Below are positions 43,468 through 50,980 of a DNA stretch of 64,000 nucleotides, one piece after another. The notes below the pieces were generated by a model, which did no database searches, was not told where the DNA came from, and saw only the letters and a program-made list of their open reading frames with translations. Positions within the stretch are counted from its first letter, which is position 1, and every line of letters starts with the position of its first letter. The stretch lies in contig NZ_SBIW01000001.1 in the NCBI RefSeq assembly GCF_004054195.1, forward strand, positions 558,001 to 622,000, given 5' to 3'. This stretch comes from Mucilaginibacter gilvus (GTDB taxonomy: Bacteria; Bacteroidota; Bacteroidia; Sphingobacteriales; Sphingobacteriaceae). The translations under genes and the position numbers were made by a program.

Positions 43468-43920
43468 TTATTTATTACCGAGTTCTTCTGCCAGACCAAT
43501 CAGCAATCCTTCGGTTCCGCGGATATAGCAGAGTTTATACGAATTTTCGTACCTAACCACTTCGCCAACAAGTTGTGCGCCACGTTTGATGAGCCTGGCC
43601 ACCAGTTCGTCAATGTCTTCAACAGTGAACATAGCGCGTAAATAACCCAAAGCGTTCACAGGGGCGGTGCGGTGATCTGAAATAACAGGTGGAGTTAAAA
43701 ATCGCGAGAGCTCCAGCCGGCTATGCCCATCGGGGGTAACCATCATCGCGATCTCTACATGCTGAGAACCCAATCCCGTAACGCGGCCAGCCCATTCGCC
43801 TTCGATCTTTGCTCGCCCTTCGAGCCTTAAACCTATTTCCGAAAAAAAAGATATCGCGTCATCGAGGGATTCTACAACGATGCCGATATTGTCCATTCGT
43901 AGTAACTTGTTTTTTGCCAT
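43468..43920 (-). CDS. VOC superfamily protein (glyoxalase/bleomycin-resistance fold)
   Basis: The 150-residue protein has two paired beta-alpha-beta modules, NIGIVVESLDDAISFFSEIG and ALGYLRAMFTVEDIDELVAR. Metal ligands look plausible (His/Glu in HVEIAMM and the C-terminal Glu in EGLLIGLAEE). The family includes glyoxalase I, dioxygenases and resistance proteins, and no specific reaction can be assigned. It stands alone on minus between plus-strand genes. Confidence 0.88.
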   Translation of the reverse strand: MAKNKLLRMDNIGIVVESLDDAISFFSEIGLRLEGRAKIEGEWAGRVTGLGSQHVEIAMMVTPDGHSRLELSRFLTPPVISDHRTAPVNALGYLRAMFTVEDIDELVARLIKRGAQLVGEVVRYENSYKLCYIRGTEGLLIGLAEELGNK

Positions 43921-44140
43921 CGATTTATCTTTTTATATCAAAAGTCATCATTTCTATTCAAAATTTAACTCAAAGTTTATGCCTAAGCGGTGTAAGGATC
44001 TGATGAAAAGTAGCAACCATGTACTCATCATTCAAAACAACATCCCTAACGTTGTACTAACAGCTATTCTTAAAGAAATTTGGCTTAAAAAGCCCCTTTT
44101 TTTGGCGCGGTTTACCCTCATTGCAATGGATGCAGTTTTT

Positions 44141-44148
44141 TATTTTTG
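44141..44148 (+). promoter_or_regulatory. -7 element for the dihydrofolate-reductase-like gene
   Basis: TATTTTTG is an exact TAnnTTTG match, with a TTG 17 nt further upstream. It is 31 nt before the ATG at 44180. Confidence 0.55.
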
Positions 44149-44179
44149 ATATTTACACAAACCTAAAAATCAAACCAAA

Positions 44180-44734
44180 ATGAGAAAAGTAATCTATGCC
44201 ACCAACATCACCATAGATGGCTGCTGCGACCACACCAAAGGAATTGCTGATGATGAACTACATGAGTATTTTACAGAACTGCTGAGGGGTATGGGCCTGC
44301 TGGCCTACGGGCGTAAAACTTATGAATTGATGGTCCCTTTTTGGCCCGGGGTTGCAAAAACTCAATCAATGGGCAAAGCCACCAATGAGTTTGCCAAAGT
44401 ATTCGATTCGATAGAAAAGCTTGTTTTTTCGCAAACACTGGAGCGCGTCGACGACAAAAACACCACCATTAGCCGGGCAAAGCCGGAGGAAGAAATATTG
44501 AAGTTAAAACAAGGCGAAGGCAAGCCTATTTCGCTCGGTGGTGTGGCGCTTTCTTCGCACCTTATAGCGCTTGGCCTGGTTGATGAGTACCATTTTGTTG
44601 TTCAGCCTTTTATAGCGGGAGAAGGTACGCGGTTGTTAAAAGGAATTACCCTGCCGGCGACGTTAGGTTTAAAACTTGTGGAGTCGAAAGTCTTTAAATC
44701 GGGCTGTGTAGCGCTTAAATACGTAAAACAGTGA
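44180..44734 (+). CDS. Dihydrofolate reductase family protein (RibD C-terminal-like)
   Basis: The 184-residue cytosolic protein has the RibD_C/DHFR-like Rossmann fold: MRKVIYATNITIDGCCDHTK, GLLAYGRKTYELM, and the NADPH-binding ISLGGVALSSHLI. This family (YyaP/YwjB-like) is distinct from true FolA, and its substrate is usually unknown. It is followed by an SDR gene about 90 nt downstream on the same strand. Confidence 0.9.
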   Translation: MRKVIYATNITIDGCCDHTKGIADDELHEYFTELLRGMGLLAYGRKTYELMVPFWPGVAKTQSMGKATNEFAKVFDSIEKLVFSQTLERVDDKNTTISRAKPEEEILKLKQGEGKPISLGGVALSSHLIALGLVDEYHFVVQPFIAGEGTRLLKGITLPATLGLKLVESKVFKSGCVALKYVKQ

Positions 44735-44825
44735 CTTGGATTATTGAGGTACACCTCACCGCCTACTATTGGCTGTAGCCCCTTTGAACAGATTATTTAA
44801 TTTAGGTTCGTATAAACCAATAACC

Positions 44826-45623
44826 ATGATGCTTCAAAACAAAAACGCCGTGATCTATGGTGCAGGCGGTTCCTTAGGCGGGGCGGTGGCCAAAGCCTTC
44901 GCCGCTGCAGGTGCCCGTGTATTTTTAACCGGCCGTAACATTGCTTCGGTGCAAAAAGTAGCTGATGAAATAATTGCCTTAGGCGGCCTTGCCGAAGCCG
45001 CGCAGGTTGACGCCTTTGACGAACATAACATCAACAGCCATTTGGATGCCGTTATACAACAAGCCGGCATTATTAATGTCTCATTTAACTTAGCGGGTAT
45101 AGATGTTAAACAAGGCGTGCCCCTTGTTAGCCTTACCATGGGTGAATTTATACTGCCCGTAACCCAAACCCTGCAAACCCGCTTCCTTACCGCCAAGGCT
45201 GCGGGGAATGCCATGATGAAGCAACGCAGCGGGGTAATACTCTCGCTTACTGCAACGCCTGGGGGCATTGGTTATCCGTTTACGGCGGGTTTCGCGGTCG
45301 CCTGTACTGCGGTAGAATGCTTTTCAGCCAACCTTGCTGCCGAACTGGGTGTGTATGGAGTGCGGGTGGTAAATATCCGCTCGGGCGGCTCGCCCGACTC
45401 AAAAGTTTTTAAAGATGCACTCGAAACCATCCCCGATGAGATGGGCGGCGTACTGAACCAGATGGAAAACGACTCGATGCTGAAGCAATTGCCCCTGATG
45501 TCCGATATTGCCAACACAGCCGTATTCCTGGCATCTGATATGGCCGGCAAAATAACAGGCTGTACCATAGATGTAACCAGCGGCACTACCGCAGGATTAA
45601 ATTATAGGGTGCCGAGGCTGTAA
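44826..45623 (+). CDS. SDR-family oxidoreductase lacking the catalytic Tyr and Lys
   Basis: The start at 44826 gives 265 residues, beginning MMLQNKNAVIYGAGGSLGGA with the NAD(P)-binding glycine motif. An upstream ATG adds 19 residues. The catalytic Ser is present (Ser140), but in the YxxxK position there is Phe156-AVA-Cys160 (TAGFAVACTAVE). The rest follows classical SDR layout, ending ITGCTIDVTSGTTAGLNYR. It may be inactive as a dehydrogenase or work differently. It converges with the sigma factor gene (9-nt gap). Confidence 0.85.
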   Translation: MMLQNKNAVIYGAGGSLGGAVAKAFAAAGARVFLTGRNIASVQKVADEIIALGGLAEAAQVDAFDEHNINSHLDAVIQQAGIINVSFNLAGIDVKQGVPLVSLTMGEFILPVTQTLQTRFLTAKAAGNAMMKQRSGVILSLTATPGGIGYPFTAGFAVACTAVECFSANLAAELGVYGVRVVNIRSGGSPDSKVFKDALETIPDEMGGVLNQMENDSMLKQLPLMSDIANTAVFLASDMAGKITGCTIDVTSGTTAGLNYRVPRL

Positions 45624-45632
45624 ATAAAAATC

Positions 45633-46223
45633 TTATTTTATCTTGTGTACCATCAGCAGCGCCACTATTGATGGCAGGTAATCCGTTAGCCCGGTGCGCA
45701 GGTAGCGCAGGGCTATGGTCATTTGGTTTTCTACCGTTTTTATAGAGATGCCCAGGCGGGTTGCTATCTCTTTATTGCTAAGGTATTCTTTACGACTAAG
45801 GGTAAATATCTGGCGGCATTTCTCGGGTAGCTGGGCAACATTATCTTCCAGCACCCGGCTGATGTCGTGCTGTAGCAGCTGGCTGTCTGCACTATATTTT
45901 TCGGCAAGTACTTCTATAGCCGAAATATCCAGCGTGGCCCTTTGCGTGCGGATATACATTAGCACCCGGTTTTTGATAGCTACTTTTAAGTACCATTCCA
46001 GCGAGGCGATGTTAAGGTCGTTGCGTTTTGTCCACAGGTCTATAAAAAGTTCCTGCACCAGGTCCTCGCACACATCTTTATCTCTGAATAAATTGTAAGC
46101 GGCGTAGTAAAGTTTTGGCGAATATTTATTGTACAGTATTTCAAATGCCTTGCGGTCATCCAGCCTGAGCAACTCTAATAATTTTGCATCGGGCCACATT
46201 TGATATTCCTGTTGTGGGAGCAT
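45633..46223 (-). CDS. ECF RNA polymerase sigma factor (SigV/FecI-like)
   Basis: The 196-residue protein has region 2 (KAFEILYNKYSPKLYYAAYN, then CEDLVQELFIDLWTKR) and region 4 with the helix-turn-helix LSNKEIATRLGISIKTVENQ. It is of the Bacteroidota type that partners with FecR. It is the nearest such gene to the mannan-locus FecR (2.7 kb away), with six other open frames between. Neither partner has another partner within the window, so they may form a pair, but this is inference. Confidence 0.92.
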   Translation of the reverse strand: MLPQQEYQMWPDAKLLELLRLDDRKAFEILYNKYSPKLYYAAYNLFRDKDVCEDLVQELFIDLWTKRNDLNIASLEWYLKVAIKNRVLMYIRTQRATLDISAIEVLAEKYSADSQLLQHDISRVLEDNVAQLPEKCRQIFTLSRKEYLSNKEIATRLGISIKTVENQMTIALRYLRTGLTDYLPSIVALLMVHKIK

Positions 46224-46323
46224 AAATGGACGAAAAAACGGTTGGTGAATTGGTACAGCATAATTACAAGTTTATTTTGAGAAAGGAAAATTTTTGTAAT
46301 TATAGCCTCACCGGCACCACCTA

Positions 46324-46683
46324 TTACTTGCGCGGGCGCCTTGGCCTTAGGCCGGCCGGCTGGCTCTCGGCAGTTTTACCGTAACCGGTAGACATAGGCC
46401 TCCGGGTAAAGGACGAGGGTGCGGGTTTCTTTTTAATATCTTCTTCCCTCACAATATTTACCGTAAGTGTACGGTCGCCAATTTCAGTACCATCCAGTTG
46501 AATTGCCGCGTTTTCGGCCTCATCCATCGTGTCAACCTCTAAAAATGCATAGCCCTTACACACGCGCGTTTTTTTATCGCGAACGATCTTAATGGTAACC
46601 ACGCTGCAATGCGGGTCGAATATCTGAACCAATTCCAATTCGGTTATATCAAGTGAAAAACCGCCAACAAATAATTTAACCAT
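46324..46683 (-). CDS. RRM-domain RNA-binding protein
   Basis: The start at 46683 gives 119 residues, beginning MVKLFVGGFSLD. An upstream in-frame ATG adds 22 residues, ahead of the RRM. RNP2 is KLFVGG at 3-8 and RNP1 is KGYAFLEV at about 43-50, so this is a single RRM with an Arg-rich tail ending RPRRPRK. Such small cold- or stress-linked RRM proteins are common in Bacteroidota and cyanobacteria. The leader contains a CGCCG/CGGCG hairpin, which may allow autoregulation. Confidence 0.9.
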   Translation of the reverse strand: MVKLFVGGFSLDITELELVQIFDPHCSVVTIKIVRDKKTRVCKGYAFLEVDTMDEAENAAIQLDGTEIGDRTLTVNIVREEDIKKKPAPSSFTRRPMSTGYGKTAESQPAGLRPRRPRK

Positions 46684-46767
46684 TTTTAGAGCGCGTATAC
46701 AATTAAATGAAAGAAAATAATACGCCGGGTACGGCGCTATATTGTGCAATTAGAGGGTTTATGGCAG

Positions 46768-46775
46768 CAAATTTA
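46768..46775 (-). promoter_or_regulatory. -7 element for the RRM gene
   Basis: The minus strand reads TAAATTTG, an exact TAnnTTTG match, 84 nt upstream of the start at 46683. This leaves a leader of about 75 nt that contains the CGCCG/CGGCG hairpin. Confidence 0.45.
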
Positions 46776-46870
46776 CTATTAGTATTTGCATTATCCTTAA
46801 AATCAGCGGTAGTTTGATTGAAAATATTTACAACTGACCGCTAAAAAAACCCAAGGAGTACTAATTAAGC

Positions 46871-46901
46871 AAAAAACGCTCCGGATCTCATCCCGGAGCG
46901 T
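46871..46901 (-). terminator. Terminator of the alpha-glucan operon
   Basis: ACGCTCCGG (46876-46884) and CCGGAGCGT (46893-46901) form a 9-bp stem, and on minus it is followed by a T run (46876-46871). It lies about 65 nt after the GH13 stop. Confidence 0.88.
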
Positions 46902-46964
46902 TACCAATTAAGCACTATACATTACAAATCAAACCAACTATCCCGTCGATCTTATCTTTAATAT

Positions 46965-48359
46965 TTACTGCGTTAACACCATGTATCTATATGGCTGCAG
47001 GTATATTTTGTTTGTTAAGGTAACGGATGCACCGGTGAATGCATCCTTCCAGCCGGTTGTGCTTACGGTTGCCGGCAGGCTGTAGGTTACATTGTTGCCG
47101 CGCAGGTTATCAATCACCAGCACTTTCTCCTTATCGGTAGATTTTTTGAACGCTGCCACATCATCGCTGCTCATTACAACCAGGTCGCCGTTCTTTAACG
47201 CGTCGCTGCCTTTTCTGAAGTTTAGGATGGCTTTATAAGCCGCGGTTATATCCGCGTTTTGGCTCCAGTTTACCGGGGTATGATAAAAGAAATCCATACC
47301 AGCGGTGTTACCCACTTCCTGGCCGGTGTAGATCATTGGAACACCTTTCATGTAAGCGGTAACTACAAATGCCGCCAACGAGCCAGCTTTGCCGCCATAC
47401 AAGTTAACAGGGCTGCCATCGCTGTTGTAAACATCGTGGTTGGTGGTGTACCTAACCACCTGCGAGCCACGGAACGAGGTTGCATATTCGCTGGTGTTAA
47501 GATCCTGCAGCATGGTAGCAGACGCGCCGGTACCAAACACTTTGCTTTCCAGCCCCGAGTAATAACCCATGCCATAAACCAGGTTAAAGCCCGCTTTAAA
47601 GTGGTCGTTACGCGTACCTTCGGCCAGCATCAGCAGTTTGTGGCTGGTGATCGTTTTTAGCGCGTCGTTCGCCTGTTTCCAAAAATCGAAGGGAACAAAA
47701 TCGGCAGCGTCGCAACGGAAACCATCTATATTGGCGGTGTACACCCAATATTTCATGGCATCTATCATGGCGGCGCGCATGTCTTTATTGGTATAATCCA
47801 ACTGCGCAACATCCGTCCAACCGGTACCCGGCGGGGCTATGATATTGCCTTTGGCATCCAGCTTGTACCAGCTTTTATTGACTATCCAGGCGTTATCCCA
47901 ACTGGTGTGATTGGCCACCCAGTCCAGTATTACCGTCATATTACGCTCGTGGGCACCGGCAACTAAAGCCTGCAGATCGGCAAGGGTACCAAATTCGGTA
48001 TTCACGCCCTTATAATCTTTTACCGAGTACGGCGAACCCAACCCACCGGCAGATTTTTCTACGCCAACCGGGTAAACCGGCATTAGGTATAGCACGGTGG
48101 TGCCCAGATCCTTAATGGCATCTAACTTTGCCGTTACGCCTTTAAAGCTGGCATCGGCACTAAAGGCACGCAGGTTAACCTGGTAAATAATGGCATCCTG
48201 CGAGTTAACAACGCCGGTAAAAGGCGTACCAACCTGCGGGTACGATGCATCGGGTACAATTGCCGGGGTGGAGTAATCGTTCTTTTTGCAAAAGCTAAAG
48301 AAAACGATCACCAGCAGCAGCAACCCGCTTTTTATCTTTTGATTGATTGTATATCTCAT
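46965..48359 (-). CDS. Lipoprotein alpha-amylase, GH13
   Basis: The ATG at 48359 gives 464 residues and a lipobox FSFC at Cys24. A TTG-initiated longer frame is less likely. The GH13 signatures are present: region I DWVANH (146-151), region II GFRCDAAD with nucleophile Asp217, region III with Glu247 in MLAEG, and region IV with Asp309 in TNHD. It is a surface or periplasmic alpha-amylase in the starch-like locus and the last gene of the operon, following SusE. It is clearly related to the GH13 at 54627. Confidence 0.93.
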   Translation of the reverse strand: MRYTINQKIKSGLLLLVIVFFSFCKKNDYSTPAIVPDASYPQVGTPFTGVVNSQDAIIYQVNLRAFSADASFKGVTAKLDAIKDLGTTVLYLMPVYPVGVEKSAGGLGSPYSVKDYKGVNTEFGTLADLQALVAGAHERNMTVILDWVANHTSWDNAWIVNKSWYKLDAKGNIIAPPGTGWTDVAQLDYTNKDMRAAMIDAMKYWVYTANIDGFRCDAADFVPFDFWKQANDALKTITSHKLLMLAEGTRNDHFKAGFNLVYGMGYYSGLESKVFGTGASATMLQDLNTSEYATSFRGSQVVRYTTNHDVYNSDGSPVNLYGGKAGSLAAFVVTAYMKGVPMIYTGQEVGNTAGMDFFYHTPVNWSQNADITAAYKAILNFRKGSDALKNGDLVVMSSDDVAAFKKSTDKEKVLVIDNLRGNNVTYSLPATVSTTGWKDAFTGASVTLTNKIYLQPYRYMVLTQ

Positions 48360-48375
48360 CTCTTTGATCAATTAA

Positions 48376-48398
48376 GGGGCCATCTTAACGGTGGCCCC
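48376..48398 (-). promoter_or_regulatory. Intercistronic hairpin between SusE and GH13
   Basis: GGGGCCA (48376-48382) and TGGCCCC (48392-48398) form a 7-bp GC-rich stem with a 9-nt loop, 6 nt after the SusE stop. No T run follows on minus, so it is probably a stability element or a weak pause site. Confidence 0.55.
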
Positions 48399-48403
48399 GT
48401 TTG

Positions 48404-49480
48404 TTAATTTTTCTTTAGCTTGTAATTGTAGTTGGTTGGGTCGTGCAGATCCAACGTAATGGTGTAATTACCACTTGTTGGCACACTCAGGTTATCCAAA
48501 GTACCGTCATAACCAAATACCGGGTTATCCGCGTAAGCTAATTTGCCTTCTTTGGTCACTCCAAAATCTATCGCCCACTGGTTATTAGCCCTGAATTTAA
48601 ACGAGCCGGTAGAGAGCATATCGCAGGTAAGCGTCCACACCTGCTTGGCAGGGTCGTACGTCATCTGCGTATCGCCACCCCAGCCCCCCGGTGTTGCATC
48701 GCCTATAATACCCCAGGTGGTTGGCGCTGCCGACCATGTTTTGGTATTGAGGTTGATAGACACCTGCACATAACCAGGTCCCGGCGAAACCAAGCCGCCT
48801 GCTGAACCATCTTCGGTAGTAGTGCCGCCGCCTGCATCGCCATAATTAATATGGTCCCAATCCGGCGAGCTGGTGAACTTAAAGTAGTAGTTATCTGCCG
48901 ATGGCATGTAAACGTAGCCCTCGTAAATTTTGGGTTTTAAAGCCGCTGCAACTGGCGCCGTGCCCGGCGACCAGCCCTGGTATGCACCTGGGATGTATAG
49001 CACCGGGATAACAGGCGCTGCCGCATAAGGCGTAACCGTTACAATAACCGGTTTGGTAAAAGCGTACTGGTCCTGGTAGGCACGTACCCTAAAAACCAGC
49101 GTACCGGCTGCACCTGTTGCCAATCCTTTGAAAATAGCCAGGGCGTTAAGGTCCTTGCCTTTGTAGGATTTGCTTAACGCATCTTTACCAACTGTAATGC
49201 TGGTCGCATTTCCCCAGGCTGTCGTGCCCACGGTATCGGCAGGTACATCTATCTGCAGCATATACGTAACCGATGCTTTAACGGGATAGGTAACCGCTGG
49301 CCAGGAGAGCGTTACTACAGATGTGGTATCGTTGGCCTTGCTAAGCGTTACCGCGTTGGTTGATGCGGTAAGGGCTGACGGAAATGCTACCGTTTGCAGC
49401 GTGGTAATGGTTGCATCCTTTTTACAGGCGGTTGCCAGACAGCCAATAAGTATTAATAAGAGGTATAAAAACTTTTTCAT
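48404..49480 (-). CDS. SusE/SusF-like starch-binding lipoprotein (alpha-glucan locus)
   Basis: The 358-residue protein has lipobox ATACKKD and a SusE N-domain (VAFPSALTASTNAVTLSKAN), followed by two SusE/F-type starch-binding modules. The second includes WGIIGDATPGGWGGDTQMTY and FRANNQWAIDFG. SusE and SusF of Bacteroides bind starch at the surface. It lies 13 nt after SusD. Confidence 0.9.
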   Translation of the reverse strand: MKKFLYLLLILIGCLATACKKDATITTLQTVAFPSALTASTNAVTLSKANDTTSVVTLSWPAVTYPVKASVTYMLQIDVPADTVGTTAWGNATSITVGKDALSKSYKGKDLNALAIFKGLATGAAGTLVFRVRAYQDQYAFTKPVIVTVTPYAAAPVIPVLYIPGAYQGWSPGTAPVAAALKPKIYEGYVYMPSADNYYFKFTSSPDWDHINYGDAGGGTTTEDGSAGGLVSPGPGYVQVSINLNTKTWSAAPTTWGIIGDATPGGWGGDTQMTYDPAKQVWTLTCDMLSTGSFKFRANNQWAIDFGVTKEGKLAYADNPVFGYDGTLDNLSVPTSGNYTITLDLHDPTNYNYKLKKN

Positions 49481-49493
49481 AATGATATATGGG

Positions 49494-50975
49494 TTAATAA
49501 CCTGGATTTTGTTTTAATGTACTGTTGGCATTAAGCGCTGCAGTAGGTATGGCGAATACAAGCCGGGTAGCAGGTGCAGCCGGAACAAAGCCATGCGGCA
49601 GCAGGTATTTACCAAACCTGATCATATCCTGCCTGCGGTGGCCTTCCATATTTAGCTCAAAGCCCCTTTCGTCGTAAATATTATCCAGCGTGGGTGCGGC
49701 TATATCCGTTAAGCCTGCCCTTTTCCTAACCTGGTTAAGGAACGGTGCGGCCGCAGTAGCGTTACCTAAACGAACGTTACATTCTGCCTGTATTAAAAGC
49801 ACATCGGCATACCGGTAAATAGGGAAATCGTTAGAAGCGCCGCTTGCATCAGGCTTTACCGGGAAGAATTTAACATCCCTTATACCTTCGTCGGGAGCGG
49901 CCCCTGGGCTAATTAAAGAAGACACATCACGAGTGTAAGTAACCCCGCCTGCCTGCGTACCAACCAAAAATTGTTTTTTACGGATATCCTTATCATTAAA
50001 TTTATCATAAAACTCTGATGGGATAACGGTACCATTCCAGCCGGAAAAGCCTATAAGTGCTACGCCATTAGGGCTGTTAAGGCTTCTTATACCGTATATA
50101 TTGCCGCTCACTACATTCTGGGTTATATATTCGGCCAGGATGGTTTCATCGTTAGGGCATACATCGCCAAACAGCTCGTAATACTGGTTACCCAGCGGGC
50201 TGCCTGCGTTTACCTCACCGGAATGTAAAGAGTATCCTCCCGCAGCAACTTTATTTGCGGCGGCTAAAGCCTCTTCCCAATGCGGCGTGCCTGTATAAAC
50301 CCCGGCATTTAAATACACCTTGGCCAATACCATATAGCCCGCCCATTTGTTAAAACGACCGTAATAGGCGCCACCCCTTGTTTCTGAGAGCAGGTCAACA
50401 TTAGCTTTTAGCTCTGTAATAATAAAATCGTAAATGGTTGCTCTCTTTTCCTGCGGAATTTTAGATACATCGATGTTGTTATCGGTATAGAAAGGCACAT
50501 CGCCAAAATCATCAATAGCTAAATAATATAGCCAGGCGCGCATTACTTTGGCTTCGGCTATCTTTGAGGGATCGGCCTTAGCTGCGGTTAACTGTGTAAT
50601 TGCCAGATTGGCGCTGTAAATAGATGAGTAGATCCAGTTCCAGGTGTTGTTTATGATACCTAAAGTCGGCAATTCGGTACGGGTATAAAGCTGGGCAAAA
50701 TCCAACTGCCAATCGCCTGTATTACGGTGTGGTATCACTTGCTCATCAGACGCGAAACTGTTCAGGTCATACCAGCAGTTATCGCGCCCTGCATAATTGC
50801 TTCCCCACGTTCCGGTGATCTTTCCGTAAACTGTGGCCAGCGCATTATCTGCACCGGCAGCGGTGTTATAAAACGCATCGCCTGCGTACTTATCGTACAC
50901 GTTCTCGTTAACCTTGGTACAGCTTTGTGCTGCAAGGCCAACTATTAAAATACTTGTTAAAAATTTCTTCATCAT
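49494..50975 (-). CDS. SusD-like lipoprotein (alpha-glucan locus)
   Basis: The 493-residue protein has lipobox AAQSC (Cys19) and the SusD TPR fold (AKVMRAWLYYLAIDDFGDVP and RRQDMIRFGKYLL toward the end). It partners with the SusC gene that ends 5 nt upstream. ATG 50972 is an alternative start. Confidence 0.94.
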   Translation of the reverse strand: MMKKFLTSILIVGLAAQSCTKVNENVYDKYAGDAFYNTAAGADNALATVYGKITGTWGSNYAGRDNCWYDLNSFASDEQVIPHRNTGDWQLDFAQLYTRTELPTLGIINNTWNWIYSSIYSANLAITQLTAAKADPSKIAEAKVMRAWLYYLAIDDFGDVPFYTDNNIDVSKIPQEKRATIYDFIITELKANVDLLSETRGGAYYGRFNKWAGYMVLAKVYLNAGVYTGTPHWEEALAAANKVAAGGYSLHSGEVNAGSPLGNQYYELFGDVCPNDETILAEYITQNVVSGNIYGIRSLNSPNGVALIGFSGWNGTVIPSEFYDKFNDKDIRKKQFLVGTQAGGVTYTRDVSSLISPGAAPDEGIRDVKFFPVKPDASGASNDFPIYRYADVLLIQAECNVRLGNATAAAPFLNQVRKRAGLTDIAAPTLDNIYDERGFELNMEGHRRQDMIRFGKYLLPHGFVPAAPATRLVFAIPTAALNANSTLKQNPGY

Positions 50976-50980
50976 TTTAA

